Shown here in pieces: positions 9,025-18,066 of a DNA stretch of 64,000 nt (its first letter is position 1; every line of letters begins with the position of its first letter). Both the position numbers and the translations under genes were made by a program. Below the pieces are notes generated by a model. It did no database searches. It saw only the letters and a list, made by a program, of their open reading frames with translations, and was not told where the DNA came from. Source of the stretch: Prevotella sp. E13-17. Its GTDB lineage: Bacteria; Bacteroidota; Bacteroidia; Bacteroidales; Bacteroidaceae. The stretch spans positions 3,008,001-3,072,000 of the forward strand of contig NZ_CP091787.1 in NCBI RefSeq assembly GCF_022024035.1. Reading direction: 5' to 3'.

Positions 9025-10303
9025 CGCTTGTGCTACCCGTAATACGCACACGTACTGTTTCGCCTATATGGTGGTTTTTCTTATCGAAGACCACCATTTT
9101 ATTTTGTTCTGTTCTGCCGCACAACTGCTCGCGGGAACGCTTTGAGAAGCCTTCCACCAAAACATCAAATTCCTTACCCTCATCTTTTTTGTTCTGCTGA
9201 GCAGAAATCTCCGTCTGCAGTGCTATCAGCTCGTTCAGTCTGCGAATCTTCTCTTCCTCGGGAACATTATCTGGCAGATGTTTTGATGCGAAAGTGCCAG
9301 GACGCTCCGAATATTTAAACATGAAGGCAGAGTCATAGCCAACCTCACGCATCAACGATAAAGATAATTGATGATCCTCCTCTGTCTCGTCGTGATAACC
9401 GACAAAGATATCCGTTGACAAGCCACAGTCGGGTATAATCCTGCGGATAGCTGCCACACGATCCATATACCATTCACGGGTATATTTACGATTCATCAAC
9501 TTCAAGATACGGTCACTACCGCTCTGTACCGGCAGATGGATATGCTTGCACACATTGGGCATATCAGCAATCACCTGCAGCGTCTCATCGCTCATATCCT
9601 TCGGATGCGAGGTCGTGAAGCGGATACGCAACTCTGGTGCTTCTTCTGCCACGGCCTTGAGCAGCTTGGGGAAGCCCATACCTTCAAAGTTATAGCTGTT
9701 GACATTCTGACCAAGTAGCGTCACCTCTTTAAAACCGCGGTCGCGCAAGTCACGCACTTCACGCAAGATACTCTCCACGTCACGACTGCGCTCACGACCA
9801 CGAGTATAAGGAACGATGCAGTAATGGCAGAAGTTATTACAACCACGCATGATACTTACGAAACCACCGATCTTATGTCCTAAACCAATACGCTGAGGCA
9901 CCACATCGCGATAAGTCTCGGTAGTAGATAGTTCTATGTTGATAGCCTTATGTCCCAACTCCGCCTGAGCCACCAAATCCGGCAACGACAGATAGGCATC
10001 AGGACCAGCCACGAGGTCGGCGCCGTGATTCTGGAGCAAATCGTCTTTCACACGTTCTGCCATGCATCCCAGCACACCAACCACCAAACTACGCTTACGC
10101 TTCACAGCATTCAGCGCTTCTAACCTGTGATAAATTTTCTGTTCGGCATTATCACGCACCGAACAGGTGTTTAAGAATACCGCATCAGCCTCATCAATAC
10201 TCTCGCAGTTCTCATAGCCTGCCATCTTCATGACCGATGCCACCACTTCCGAGTCTGCCACATTCATCTGGCAGCCGTAAGTCTCAATAAAAAGTTTCTT
10301 CAT
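8999..10303 (-). CDS. miaB: tRNA-2-methylthio-N6-dimethylallyladenosine synthase MiaB
   Basis: A 434-residue radical-SAM methylthiotransferase that converts i6A37 to ms2i6A37 in tRNAs reading UNN codons. Domains in order are an N-terminal MTTase domain with cluster cysteines (ETYGCQMN, LNTCSVRDNA, VLGCMAE), a radical SAM domain with MRGCNNFCHYCIVPYTRGRE (CX3CX2C), and a C-terminal TRAM domain (about 370-434) ending in RITGSTSATLLGE. The length is normal for MiaB. The QMN and SVRDNA motifs separate it from MtaB and RimO. It has its own -7 box at 10328-10335 and overlaps the end of the convergent phosphoesterase gene by 26 bp. Confidence 0.95.
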   Translation of the reverse strand: MKKLFIETYGCQMNVADSEVVASVMKMAGYENCESIDEADAVFLNTCSVRDNAEQKIYHRLEALNAVKRKRSLVVGVLGCMAERVKDDLLQNHGADLVAGPDAYLSLPDLVAQAELGHKAINIELSTTETYRDVVPQRIGLGHKIGGFVSIMRGCNNFCHYCIVPYTRGRERSRDVESILREVRDLRDRGFKEVTLLGQNVNSYNFEGMGFPKLLKAVAEEAPELRIRFTTSHPKDMSDETLQVIADMPNVCKHIHLPVQSGSDRILKLMNRKYTREWYMDRVAAIRRIIPDCGLSTDIFVGYHDETEEDHQLSLSLMREVGYDSAFMFKYSERPGTFASKHLPDNVPEEEKIRRLNELIALQTEISAQQNKKDEGKEFDVLVEGFSKRSREQLCGRTEQNKMVVFDKKNHHIGETVRVRITGSTSATLLGEAL

Positions 10304-10327
10304 TCGCTAATTTCTCAATTTCGACTG

Positions 10328-10335
10328 CAAAATTA
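10328..10335 (-). promoter_or_regulatory. -7 box upstream of miaB
   Basis: TAATTTTG on the minus strand, about 25 bp before the miaB start. It is divergent from the yitT-family promoter at 10409-10416. Confidence 0.5.
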
Positions 10336-10408
10336 AGAAATAATTATGAATTACAGACTTTAATAAAAATAATTTCACCTTTATAGGCATATAATTAGTA
10401 AATATTTG

Positions 10409-10416
10409 TACCTTTG
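10409..10416 (+). promoter_or_regulatory. -7 box upstream of the YitT-family gene
   Basis: TACCTTTG matches TAnnTTTG and lies 28 bp before the ATG at 10445. Confidence 0.55.
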
Positions 10417-10444
10417 CATTTGATTTACACAACAGCAACAAAAC

Positions 10445-11341
10445 ATGAGTTTTTCTAAAGTTAACATCTGGACCGAAATACGTGATTACACACTCTTGGC
10501 TATCGCCATGATTAGCTACAGCATTGGATGGACCGTATTTCTCTTGCCCAACAACATCACCACGGGTGGTATTGCGGGTGTGTCATCTATTTTGTTTTGG
10601 GCCACAGGCATTCCCATTAACGTGAGCTACTTTTTCATCAATGCCGTTTTGTTGCTCTTTGCCCTGCGAATTCTGGGACTGAAGTTCTGCCTAAAGACCA
10701 TCTTTGCTGTCACAGTGTTGACCACCTCGCTGACCATCATGTCCCAATACATTACGGTTCATTTGCTCAGTGACCAACCATTCATGGCAGCTATCATCGG
10801 TGCTGTCTTCTGTGGCAGTGGCGTAGGCTTAGGTTTGGCTGCCAACGGTTCTACCGGCGGTACCGACATCATTGCAGCTATCATCAACAAATATCGTGAT
10901 ATCTCACTGGGACGCGTCATCTTGATTTGTGATGTCATCATCATCTCCAGCAGCTACTTCGTTTTAGGAGATATCGAGCGCGTAATCTATGGATATGTTG
11001 TGCTCTACGTCACGTCTTTCTGTATAGACCAGGTAGTGAACTCCATGCGTCGGTCCGTTCAGTTCTTCATCATCAGCGACAAGTATGAAGAGATTGGCAA
11101 GCGCATCAACCGCGAGCCTCATCGAGGCTGTACCGTTGTTGATGCCCACGGTTTTTATTCTGGCAAAGAGGTCAAGATGCTCTTCGTGCTGGCCAAGCGC
11201 CGCCAGAGCGATGTCATCTTCCGCATCATCAACGAGATAGACCCCAATGCTTTTGTTTCACAAAGTGCCGTTATTGGCGTTTACGGAGAAGGGTTCGATC
11301 GCTTCAAGGTGCGCAACAAAACCCCTAAGAAAATAGAATAG
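10445..11341 (+). CDS. YitT family membrane protein (DUF161/DUF2179)
   Basis: A 298-residue inner-membrane protein with five or six hydrophobic helices (about 15-190) followed by a soluble C-terminal DUF2179 domain (about 215-290, containing HRGCTVVDAHGFYSGKE). Internal glycine-rich repeats (NNITTGGIAGVS and ANGSTGGTDIIA) match the duplicated YitT half-unit. The molecular role of the family is not established; a transport function is often proposed. It is transcribed alone from its own promoter and ends 8 bp before the convergent nrdG stop. Confidence 0.88.
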   Translation: MSFSKVNIWTEIRDYTLLAIAMISYSIGWTVFLLPNNITTGGIAGVSSILFWATGIPINVSYFFINAVLLLFALRILGLKFCLKTIFAVTVLTTSLTIMSQYITVHLLSDQPFMAAIIGAVFCGSGVGLGLAANGSTGGTDIIAAIINKYRDISLGRVILICDVIIISSSYFVLGDIERVIYGYVVLYVTSFCIDQVVNSMRRSVQFFIISDKYEEIGKRINREPHRGCTVVDAHGFYSGKEVKMLFVLAKRRQSDVIFRIINEIDPNAFVSQSAVIGVYGEGFDRFKVRNKTPKKIE

Positions 11342-11349
11342 CCCGTCAC

Positions 11350-11838
11350 TTATTCTTTATAAAGACACACTTTACCTTCGCGCAGCGAGGCTGGCACGTC
11401 TATCAGACGTTGGTTGCGAGAGCCGCGAAAGTGAAGTGTTTCGTCGCGTTGTGACTTCACAAATGGTCCATCCACCAGCACATCAATCTTTTCCAAGAGT
11501 GCTTTCTGGCGCGGATTGCTCACCAGCGATTCGTATGTAAAACCCGTATAGCACCATATATCCTTGTCTGTACGTGTCTTGATAGCCTGTGCCAACTCAG
11601 CAAAGCCCTCGGGTTGATACATCGGGTCACCGCCTGAAAAGGTCACATTGGCATAGGGGTCATCCTCAATGACACTCATAATCTCATCTGTAGTCATGGC
11701 CTGTCCCCCCTCGAAATCCCATGACTGTGGGTTATGGCAACCAGCACATTGATGCCTGCATCCAGCACAATAAATGGAGGTCCGGAACCCCGGACCATCC
11801 ACCATTGTATCTTCTATAATCCTTAATACGCTAATCAT
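11350..11838 (-). CDS. nrdG: Anaerobic ribonucleotide reductase activating protein NrdG
   Basis: A 162-residue radical-SAM enzyme that installs the glycyl radical on NrdD in anaerobic dNTP synthesis. The cluster motif is CRHQCAGCHNPQSW (CX3CX2C), and the SAM-binding glycine motif TFSGGDPMYQ follows. Its start overlaps the nrdD stop by 4 bp, the usual coupled nrdD-nrdG arrangement. The length is normal. Confidence 0.94.
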   Translation of the reverse strand: MISVLRIIEDTMVDGPGFRTSIYCAGCRHQCAGCHNPQSWDFEGGQAMTTDEIMSVIEDDPYANVTFSGGDPMYQPEGFAELAQAIKTRTDKDIWCYTGFTYESLVSNPRQKALLEKIDVLVDGPFVKSQRDETLHFRGSRNQRLIDVPASLREGKVCLYKE

Positions 11839-14069
11839 GAAAACAGTTTCTGTTCACCATCATCTATATGTGTCACACGGTCATTGAGCTCTGCCAGCTT
11901 ACCGCTGTTCCATCTGTCGGTTGTTCCCACCAGATAGCCTGTGATACGCTGCAGGCGGTCGATATTTGTTGAACCACACTTCGGACAGACCTTCAGATTG
12001 TTCTGCGCGTTCTCATAGCCGCAATCCATACAGCGGTTTCTGTTGTGGTTCACCGAACCATAACCCATATTCAGACGGTCCATCATGTCAACCACGCTCA
12101 TAATCACCTGTGGGTTGTGCGTAGCGTCACCATCAATCTCCACATAGAAGATGTGTCCACCACGGGTCAGGTCATGATAGGGAGCCTCCACCTCTGCCTT
12201 ATGACGTGCCGAGCACTTGTAGTACACAGGCACATGGTTTGAATTAGTATAGTAATCACGGTCTGTAACACCAGGAATACTGCCGAAATCGCGACGGTCT
12301 TTCTTTGTAAAGCGTCCTGCAAGCCCTTCTGCAGGTGTTGCCAAGACAGAATAGTTGTGATGATATTGATCGCAGAATCCGTTGACACGGTCACGCATAT
12401 AGGTCACAATCTTCAGACCCAGTTCCTGTGCTTCTTCACTCTCGCCATGATGTTTTCCGATCAAGGCCACCAGACACTCTGCCAGTCCGATAAAACCTAT
12501 ACCCAGCGTTCCTTGGTTGATGACGCTCTCCACTGTTTCATTTGGTCCCAGTTTGTCAGCACCAATCCACAGGCTCTTCATCAGCAAGGGGAACTGTCGG
12601 GTGAAAGCCGTCTTCTGGAACTGGAAGCGGTCATCCAGTTGCTTAGCCGTGATTTCCAACAGATCATCAAGCTTTGCAAAGAACTGTCCGATACGTTGCT
12701 CTTTGTCTTCAATGTCGCGACATTCCAAAGCCAGTCGCACAATGTTCATTGTCGAGAACGAGATATTGCCTCTTCCCACACTGGTCTTTGGTCCGAAACG
12801 ATTCTCAAACACACGAGTACGGCATCCCATTGTTGCCACCTCATGCAGATAGCGCTCAGGATCGTCAGCATGCCACTCCTCTGACTGGTTAAACGTAGCA
12901 TCAAGATTCAAGAAGTTAGGAAAGAAACGACGGGCTGTCACCTTACATGCCAGCTGGTAAAGATCAAAGTTACGATCCTCTGGCAGATAGTTCACTCCCC
13001 GTTTCTTCTTCCATATCTGAATGGGGAAGATGGCCGTCTCGCCACCGCCGACACCCTCGTAGGTCGAAAGCAACAGTTCACGCATCACGCATCGTCCTTC
13101 TGCCGATGTGTCTGTGCCATAGTTAATCGACGAGAACACCACCTGGTTTCCACCACGCGAGTGGATGGTATTCATATTGTGGATAAAGGCTTCCATAGCC
13201 TGATGCACACGTCCCACAGTCTTGTTGATGGCATGTTGGCGCACGCGATCCAGCCCCTTCATGCCGTCCAGAGGTTGCTTCACATAATCGATCAGCGGCT
13301 CATGATAGAGAGAAGAGTAGTCTTCACCATTCAAGTCCTCCAGATATTTCAGTTCTTCAATATACGACAGTCGGACGAAAGGAGCCAGATAGAAGTCGAA
13401 AGCAGGGATTGCCTGTCCGCCATGCATCTCGTTCTGAGCACACTCCAGCGAGATACATGCCAGCACCGAAGCCGTCTCAATACGCTTGGCTGGGCGCGAT
13501 GCGCCATGACCCGCAATGAACCCGCAGTTCAAGATATGATTCAAAGGATGCTGAACACAAGTGAACGACTTGGTGGGATAATAGTCTTTGTCGTGGATAT
13601 GCAGATAGTTGTGTGCCACAGCATCACGGCTCTCTGCCGACAACAGATAGTCATCGACAAAGGGTTTGGTGGTCTCCGAAGCAAACTTCATCATCATGCC
13701 GGCAGGCGTATCAGCATTCATGTTAGCGTTCTCGCGCGTGATATCATTATTTTTAATGTTCACAATGTCGAGGAACACATCGCGTGTCTTTGCTTTGCGG
13801 GCAATAGAGCGCTGGTTACGATAGGCTATATACTTCTGAGCCACGTCCTTACGACTTGACTTCATCAGCTCCAGCTCCACCATATCCTGGATTTGCTCCA
13901 CCGTCATCTGTGTCTCGCCGCGCTGAGCCACATGATCTGTTATCTGATTTAGCAGTTTATCATCCTCACCCTTGTCGGTTGTCATCATAGCCTTGCGGAT
14001 GGCTGCAATGATTTTCTGCTCGTTAAACCCGACGATTCTTCCGTCGCGCTTTACAACTGTCTGTATCAT
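11835..14069 (-). CDS. nrdD: Anaerobic (class III) ribonucleoside-triphosphate reductase NrdD
   Basis: A 744-residue glycyl-radical enzyme that reduces NTPs to dNTPs. It has an N-terminal ATP-cone (about 1-95, VVKRDGRIVGFNEQKI), the catalytic barrel, a C-terminal zinc site with two CX2C pairs (CMDCGYENAQNNLKVCPKCG), and the glycyl radical loop RITGYLVGTTDRW near the C-terminus. The ATP-cone implies dATP/ATP allosteric control. It lies directly upstream of and overlaps nrdG. A -7 box is present at 14114-14121. It indicates anaerobic growth. Confidence 0.95.
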   Translation of the reverse strand: MIQTVVKRDGRIVGFNEQKIIAAIRKAMMTTDKGEDDKLLNQITDHVAQRGETQMTVEQIQDMVELELMKSSRKDVAQKYIAYRNQRSIARKAKTRDVFLDIVNIKNNDITRENANMNADTPAGMMMKFASETTKPFVDDYLLSAESRDAVAHNYLHIHDKDYYPTKSFTCVQHPLNHILNCGFIAGHGASRPAKRIETASVLACISLECAQNEMHGGQAIPAFDFYLAPFVRLSYIEELKYLEDLNGEDYSSLYHEPLIDYVKQPLDGMKGLDRVRQHAINKTVGRVHQAMEAFIHNMNTIHSRGGNQVVFSSINYGTDTSAEGRCVMRELLLSTYEGVGGGETAIFPIQIWKKKRGVNYLPEDRNFDLYQLACKVTARRFFPNFLNLDATFNQSEEWHADDPERYLHEVATMGCRTRVFENRFGPKTSVGRGNISFSTMNIVRLALECRDIEDKEQRIGQFFAKLDDLLEITAKQLDDRFQFQKTAFTRQFPLLMKSLWIGADKLGPNETVESVINQGTLGIGFIGLAECLVALIGKHHGESEEAQELGLKIVTYMRDRVNGFCDQYHHNYSVLATPAEGLAGRFTKKDRRDFGSIPGVTDRDYYTNSNHVPVYYKCSARHKAEVEAPYHDLTRGGHIFYVEIDGDATHNPQVIMSVVDMMDRLNMGYGSVNHNRNRCMDCGYENAQNNLKVCPKCGSTNIDRLQRITGYLVGTTDRWNSGKLAELNDRVTHIDDGEQKLFS

Positions 14070-14113
14070 AATGTCTTCGAAAAAGTGCTTTATGGATATT
14101 AAAAAATTCTCTG

Positions 14114-14121
14114 CAAAGATA
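14114..14121 (-). promoter_or_regulatory. -7 box upstream of nrdD
   Basis: TATCTTTG on the minus strand, 44 bp before the nrdD ATG. No NrdR-box pair was recognised by eye in the 115-bp intergenic region. Confidence 0.5.
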
Positions 14122-14186
14122 ACAAATTCTTTCTATAATCCGTCCTTTGCAGAGAACTAATTTCTAGTTAAAAAATGTTTTAGTCA

Positions 14187-15848
14187 TCAATATTCAAAAG
14201 ACGAGCCACCCAAGAACTCGCGCAATAGCGATGTTGGCGGAATCTGATCCTCTGGTATGGGCTTAATATATTTCAGCAACTGACGCAACCTGTAGGCCTC
14301 CGAGTATTCCCGACTGTTCTCGGGCACCTGTTCCAGCAGCGGTTCTGCCTGGCTTTTGATGACTGCCAGCTCGAAGAGCATGGCCGAGTTAAACATTTGA
14401 TCAGCATGTTCCTGGAATGGGAATATCCATTTATTCTCGCCCCTGCGCACTGACGGCCATCGACGGATCGTCTCCTGTGCCGAGACACCTCTGTACTTAT
14501 AATCGCGCACGATGCGACGCAACAGTCGGTTATCAGTGGTGGCTATGTAGTTATGGCTGTCCAGCAGCAGTGTGGTCAGTGCCGAAGCATACACTCGATA
14601 AATCTGTTCCTGTGGCACGTCTTCAGTCAGTTCTGGGTTGAGAGCATGAATACCTTCCATCACCAGCACCTGATCTTCTTCCAACCGAAGTTTGCGTCCA
14701 CTCTTCACACTCTTGCCTGTTGGAAAGTCATAGCGTGGCAGTTCCACCTCTTCTCCTCTGAAGAGCGCATTCATCTGCTCATTCAGCAAAGGCAGATTCA
14801 GTGCGTGAAGGTTTTCGAAGTCATAGTCGCCAGTCTCGTCTCTCGGAGTCTTCTCGCGGTCCAGGAAGTAGTCGTCCAGCGACAGCGGCACTGGTTTGAT
14901 GCCGTTCGTAATCAACTGCACCGACAGTCGTTTGCACGTCGTGGTCTTGCCGCTCGACGACGGTCCGGCAATCAAGACCAGTCGCACACCTTTCCTGTTG
15001 GCAATATCGTCTGCTATCCGCGCTATCTTCTTTTCCTGCAGAGCCTCGCCCACCTGAATCAGCAGGTTTCCATAACCATTCTGGATAGCCTCGTTCAAGT
15101 CGCCCACGGTTCTCATCCCCATCAGTTGCTGCCAACGATGACTCTCCTTGAAGATGCCAAACATCTTATCTTGCATCACCAGTTCACCCAGTTCGCTGGG
15201 ATGCTGGGGCTGCGGTATGCGCAGCAACAGACCGTCGTAGTATTTCTCTACGCCAAAGAGATAAAGGTTAGCTGTCGTGGTGAGCAGCGAACCGTAGTAG
15301 TAATCGTAGTAGCCGTCAATATCATACAGGGTTGTAAAGAGCTCACCACGGCTCTTCAGCAGTTTCACTTTCGAAACGGAGCCCAACTCTGAAAACAGTC
15401 GGATGGCCTCCTCGGTGCTGGTCTCATGGCGGTGAATAGGATAGCCTGCATCCACAATCTCCTGCATGCGACGGCGTATCTTGCCGGCATCCTCAACCGT
15501 GACAGGGCGCCCCAGGTCCAGATCCACATAGTAACCATTCGACACGGGTATGTCTATGCTCACCCTACACGGGTTGTAAAGGTCGTGACAGGCCTTGCAT
15601 AATACAAAAAACAAGGTACGCGTATAGGTGCGTAGAGCCGTCTGCGAGTACATATCCAAGAACTCCACCTCCTTGGGTTTATACACCCGGAAGTGGATAC
15701 CTTCTATTTTATTATTAACACGTGCACACACAGGGCCATACTCCATCTTCAGCTCCGACTTTTTAAAGATATCCTGCAGGTTGCACCCCATTGGCACTTC
15801 CAGCATCTTACCTATATTCTTACAGAACACTTTAATCTTTTTCTCCAT
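14187..15848 (-). CDS. TGS-domain nucleoside (uridine-type) kinase
   Basis: A 553-residue protein with an N-terminal TGS/ThrRS-editing-like half (about 1-270) fused to a P-loop phosphoribulokinase/uridine kinase domain (about 285-480). The Walker A is GPSSSGKTTTCKR. Conserved LSLDDYFLDREKTPRD and VLVMEGIHALNP follow, as in uridine kinases. This fusion is common in Bacteroidetes and Firmicutes and is usually annotated nucleoside kinase. A pyrimidine salvage role is inferred. It is monocistronic, with a promoter at 15886-15893 divergent from the Na/Pi cotransporter. Confidence 0.87.
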   Translation of the reverse strand: MEKKIKVFCKNIGKMLEVPMGCNLQDIFKKSELKMEYGPVCARVNNKIEGIHFRVYKPKEVEFLDMYSQTALRTYTRTLFFVLCKACHDLYNPCRVSIDIPVSNGYYVDLDLGRPVTVEDAGKIRRRMQEIVDAGYPIHRHETSTEEAIRLFSELGSVSKVKLLKSRGELFTTLYDIDGYYDYYYGSLLTTTANLYLFGVEKYYDGLLLRIPQPQHPSELGELVMQDKMFGIFKESHRWQQLMGMRTVGDLNEAIQNGYGNLLIQVGEALQEKKIARIADDIANRKGVRLVLIAGPSSSGKTTTCKRLSVQLITNGIKPVPLSLDDYFLDREKTPRDETGDYDFENLHALNLPLLNEQMNALFRGEEVELPRYDFPTGKSVKSGRKLRLEEDQVLVMEGIHALNPELTEDVPQEQIYRVYASALTTLLLDSHNYIATTDNRLLRRIVRDYKYRGVSAQETIRRWPSVRRGENKWIFPFQEHADQMFNSAMLFELAVIKSQAEPLLEQVPENSREYSEAYRLRQLLKYIKPIPEDQIPPTSLLREFLGGSSFEY

Positions 15849-15885
15849 AACTTTCTCGTTTTGATTTGCAGCGAAAAATACGCTT

Positions 15886-15893
15886 CAAAATTA
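15886..15893 (-). promoter_or_regulatory. -7 box for the nucleoside kinase
   Basis: TAATTTTG on the minus strand, 38 bp before the ATG at 15848. Confidence 0.45.
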
Positions 15894-15935
15894 CAAAAAA
15901 ATAATCATATTACAGCATAATTAAAATTTATTTAT

Positions 15936-15943
15936 TAAATTTG
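15936..15943 (+). promoter_or_regulatory. -7 box for the Na/Pi cotransporter
   Basis: TAAATTTG fits TAnnTTTG and lies 38 bp before the ATG at 15982. Confidence 0.45.
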
Positions 15944-15981
15944 TCGCCAAATTCATAATCAAAAAAAGAATTTCTACGTTT

Positions 15982-17709
15982 ATGGTTACACTATTCACTA
16001 TGCTCGGCTCACTGGCACTTCTCATGTTTGGTATGAAGTCCATGAGTGAAGCCTTGCAGAAGATGGCTGGCCCTCAGTTGCGTCACGCACTGGGAGCTAT
16101 GACTTCCAATCGCTTTACAGGCCTGCTTACAGGTTCTATTGTCACCGCCTCCGTACAGTCATCAACAGCCACCACAGTGATGACTGTATCGTTTGTTAAT
16201 GCTGGTCTTCTAACACTGGCGCAAGCCATCTCAGTTATCATGGGTGCAAACATCGGCACTACATTCACCGCATGGATTATGGCACTGGGATCCTCGTTCG
16301 ATATCAGCATTGTCAGCTACATCGGCTTTTTCCTGGGCATCATCATGATCTACATGAAGAAGCACCGCTACGTCGGCGACTTCCTCTTTGGCTTGGGCTT
16401 ATTACTCTTGGGGCTCACCACGCTGCGTCTCACAGGTCAGGCCATGGACTTGGGGCACAACCCCGACGTGCTGAAATTCTTCGAGTCATTCCCCACCGAT
16501 TCCTACCTCACCATCTTGGTATTCTTGCTCTTAGGTGGTGTGCTGACCTTCTGCGTGCAGTCGTCAGCAGCCGTCATGGCCATCACCATGTTGCTCTGTG
16601 GCAGTGGCGCCATGCCTATCTACATGGGTATTGCCCTGGTGCTTGGCGAGAATATCGGCACCACCATCACTTCGAACCTGGCAGCTCTCTCGGCCAACAC
16701 ACAAGCGCGTCGTGCTGCCTTGGCACACATGTTCTTCAACGTGTTTGGCGTCATCTGGATACTCACCGTGTTCTATTGGTTCGTTGATGGCATTGTCTGG
16801 GCTGTAGATTATGTTGGCACCAATGCCTTGCATCAGGACATGGCCAACATGTCAACCGACAAGAAGCTCACCTTCACACTGGCTGCTTTCCACTCGGGCT
16901 TCAACATCATCAATGCCAGCATCCTCATTTGGTTCATCCCGCAAATTGAGAAGTTCGTTTGCTGGGTCATCAAGCCTAAGAAAGTGGACGAGGAAGAGGA
17001 CTTCCGCCTGCACTTCATTACCGCTGGTTTCATGAAGACTCCCGAGCTCTCCGTGCTCGAAGCACAGAAAGAGATTCGGGCCTTTGGCCAGCGCATGCAG
17101 CGCATGTTCAGCATGGTGCAAGACCTGCTCAACATGTCGTCGAGCACAACCAACAAGAACAAGAAAGACAACGAGAGCGAGTTCAACAAGCTCTTTACGC
17201 GCATCGAGAAATACGAGAGCATCTCCGACAACATGGAACTCGAGATTGCCAAGTACCTGGAGAGTGTCAGCGACGCCCACCTCTCTGACGAGACCAAGGC
17301 AAAGATTCGCGCCATGCTTCGCGAGGTCAGCGAGCTGGAGTCTATCGGCGACTCATGCTTCAACATGGCTCGCACCATCAACCGCAAGTTCAGCGACAAG
17401 AAAGACCACTTCATCGAGAACCAGTACAATCACTTGCATCAGATGATGGGGCTCACCGATCAGGCGCTGACGCAGATGAACCAACTGATGAGCGGTCGCA
17501 AGGAGTCCTACGATGTGAACCGCACGTTCAACATCGAGAACGAGATCAACAACTATCGCAATCAGCTGAAGGCGCAGAACATCATCGATGTCAACAACCA
17601 CGCTTACACCTATGCTGAGGGTACCATCTACATCGACCTCATCAACGAGTGCGAGAAACTGGGCGACTATGTCGTTAATGTGGTTGAGGCACGCATGGGT
17701 CTGCGATAA
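15982..17709 (+). CDS. Na/Pi cotransporter family protein with PhoU-like C-terminal domain
   Basis: A 575-residue inner-membrane protein. Two Na/Pi-cotransporter repeats (about 1-150 and 165-320) carry the duplicated QSSTATT / QSSAAVM signature, with about nine membrane helices. The C-terminal 220 residues form a soluble, coiled, PhoU-like domain (about 345-565). The family couples sodium to phosphate uptake or export; direction and regulation cannot be read from sequence. It has its own promoter and a hairpin terminator at 17744-17777, so it is probably monocistronic. Confidence 0.88.
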   Translation: MVTLFTMLGSLALLMFGMKSMSEALQKMAGPQLRHALGAMTSNRFTGLLTGSIVTASVQSSTATTVMTVSFVNAGLLTLAQAISVIMGANIGTTFTAWIMALGSSFDISIVSYIGFFLGIIMIYMKKHRYVGDFLFGLGLLLLGLTTLRLTGQAMDLGHNPDVLKFFESFPTDSYLTILVFLLLGGVLTFCVQSSAAVMAITMLLCGSGAMPIYMGIALVLGENIGTTITSNLAALSANTQARRAALAHMFFNVFGVIWILTVFYWFVDGIVWAVDYVGTNALHQDMANMSTDKKLTFTLAAFHSGFNIINASILIWFIPQIEKFVCWVIKPKKVDEEEDFRLHFITAGFMKTPELSVLEAQKEIRAFGQRMQRMFSMVQDLLNMSSSTTNKNKKDNESEFNKLFTRIEKYESISDNMELEIAKYLESVSDAHLSDETKAKIRAMLREVSELESIGDSCFNMARTINRKFSDKKDHFIENQYNHLHQMMGLTDQALTQMNQLMSGRKESYDVNRTFNIENEINNYRNQLKAQNIIDVNNHAYTYAEGTIYIDLINECEKLGDYVVNVVEARMGLR

Positions 17710-17743
17710 AAGTGGCACAGAATATTAACTGATATTTCAAAAA

Positions 17744-17777
17744 AACGGGTCTTCCTATTGGTTGACTCGTTTTTTTT
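17744..17777 (+). terminator. Rho-independent terminator after the Na/Pi cotransporter
   Basis: The stem AACGGGTC / GACTCGTT (17744-17751 with 17764-17771, one G-T pair) encloses a 12-nt loop. A run of T residues follows immediately. Confidence 0.75.
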
Positions 17778-17787
17778 CTTACCTCGG

Positions 17788-17979
17788 TCTGAGGTTGCAA
17801 GGTATAAGGAAGTATATGCTGGTACTGTTCTTCCCCTTAGCGAGTTGCCAACAAGCATACAGTCGCCGTCAGGGAAACAAAAGGGAACCCCACTTTTCGA
17901 CCTCCAAGGTCGTCGTCTGAATGCTGTTCCTGCTAAAGGGCTATACATCAAGGACGGCAAAAAGTTCGTTTTGAAATAA
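17788..17979 (+). pseudogene. 3' remnant of a secreted protein gene (C-terminal sorting-like domain only)
   Basis: The open frame has no credible start, since it begins inside the upstream terminator. It ends with FDLQGRRLNAVP followed by AKGLYIKDGKKFVLK, the C-terminal motif shared by many Prevotella-type secreted enzymes and resembling T9SS-linked C-terminal domains. Only about 60 residues of the parent protein remain and no catalytic domain is left. I read it as the tail of a deleted secreted hydrolase or adhesin. Confidence 0.6.
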
Positions 17980-18066
17980 TAGGTTTTTGGTCCTAAAACA
18001 AATTAGATTGTGTCACAGGACAGGTGAAGAAGAAACTCTCACCGTTTGGGGCTTGAATTCATATCG

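Noticed and set aside
17758..17787. Start of the C-terminal remnant at 17758 as a true gene start
   Set aside because: The codon there is TTG inside the terminator hairpin; no promoter or ribosome site precedes it, so I treat the frame as a 3' remnant.
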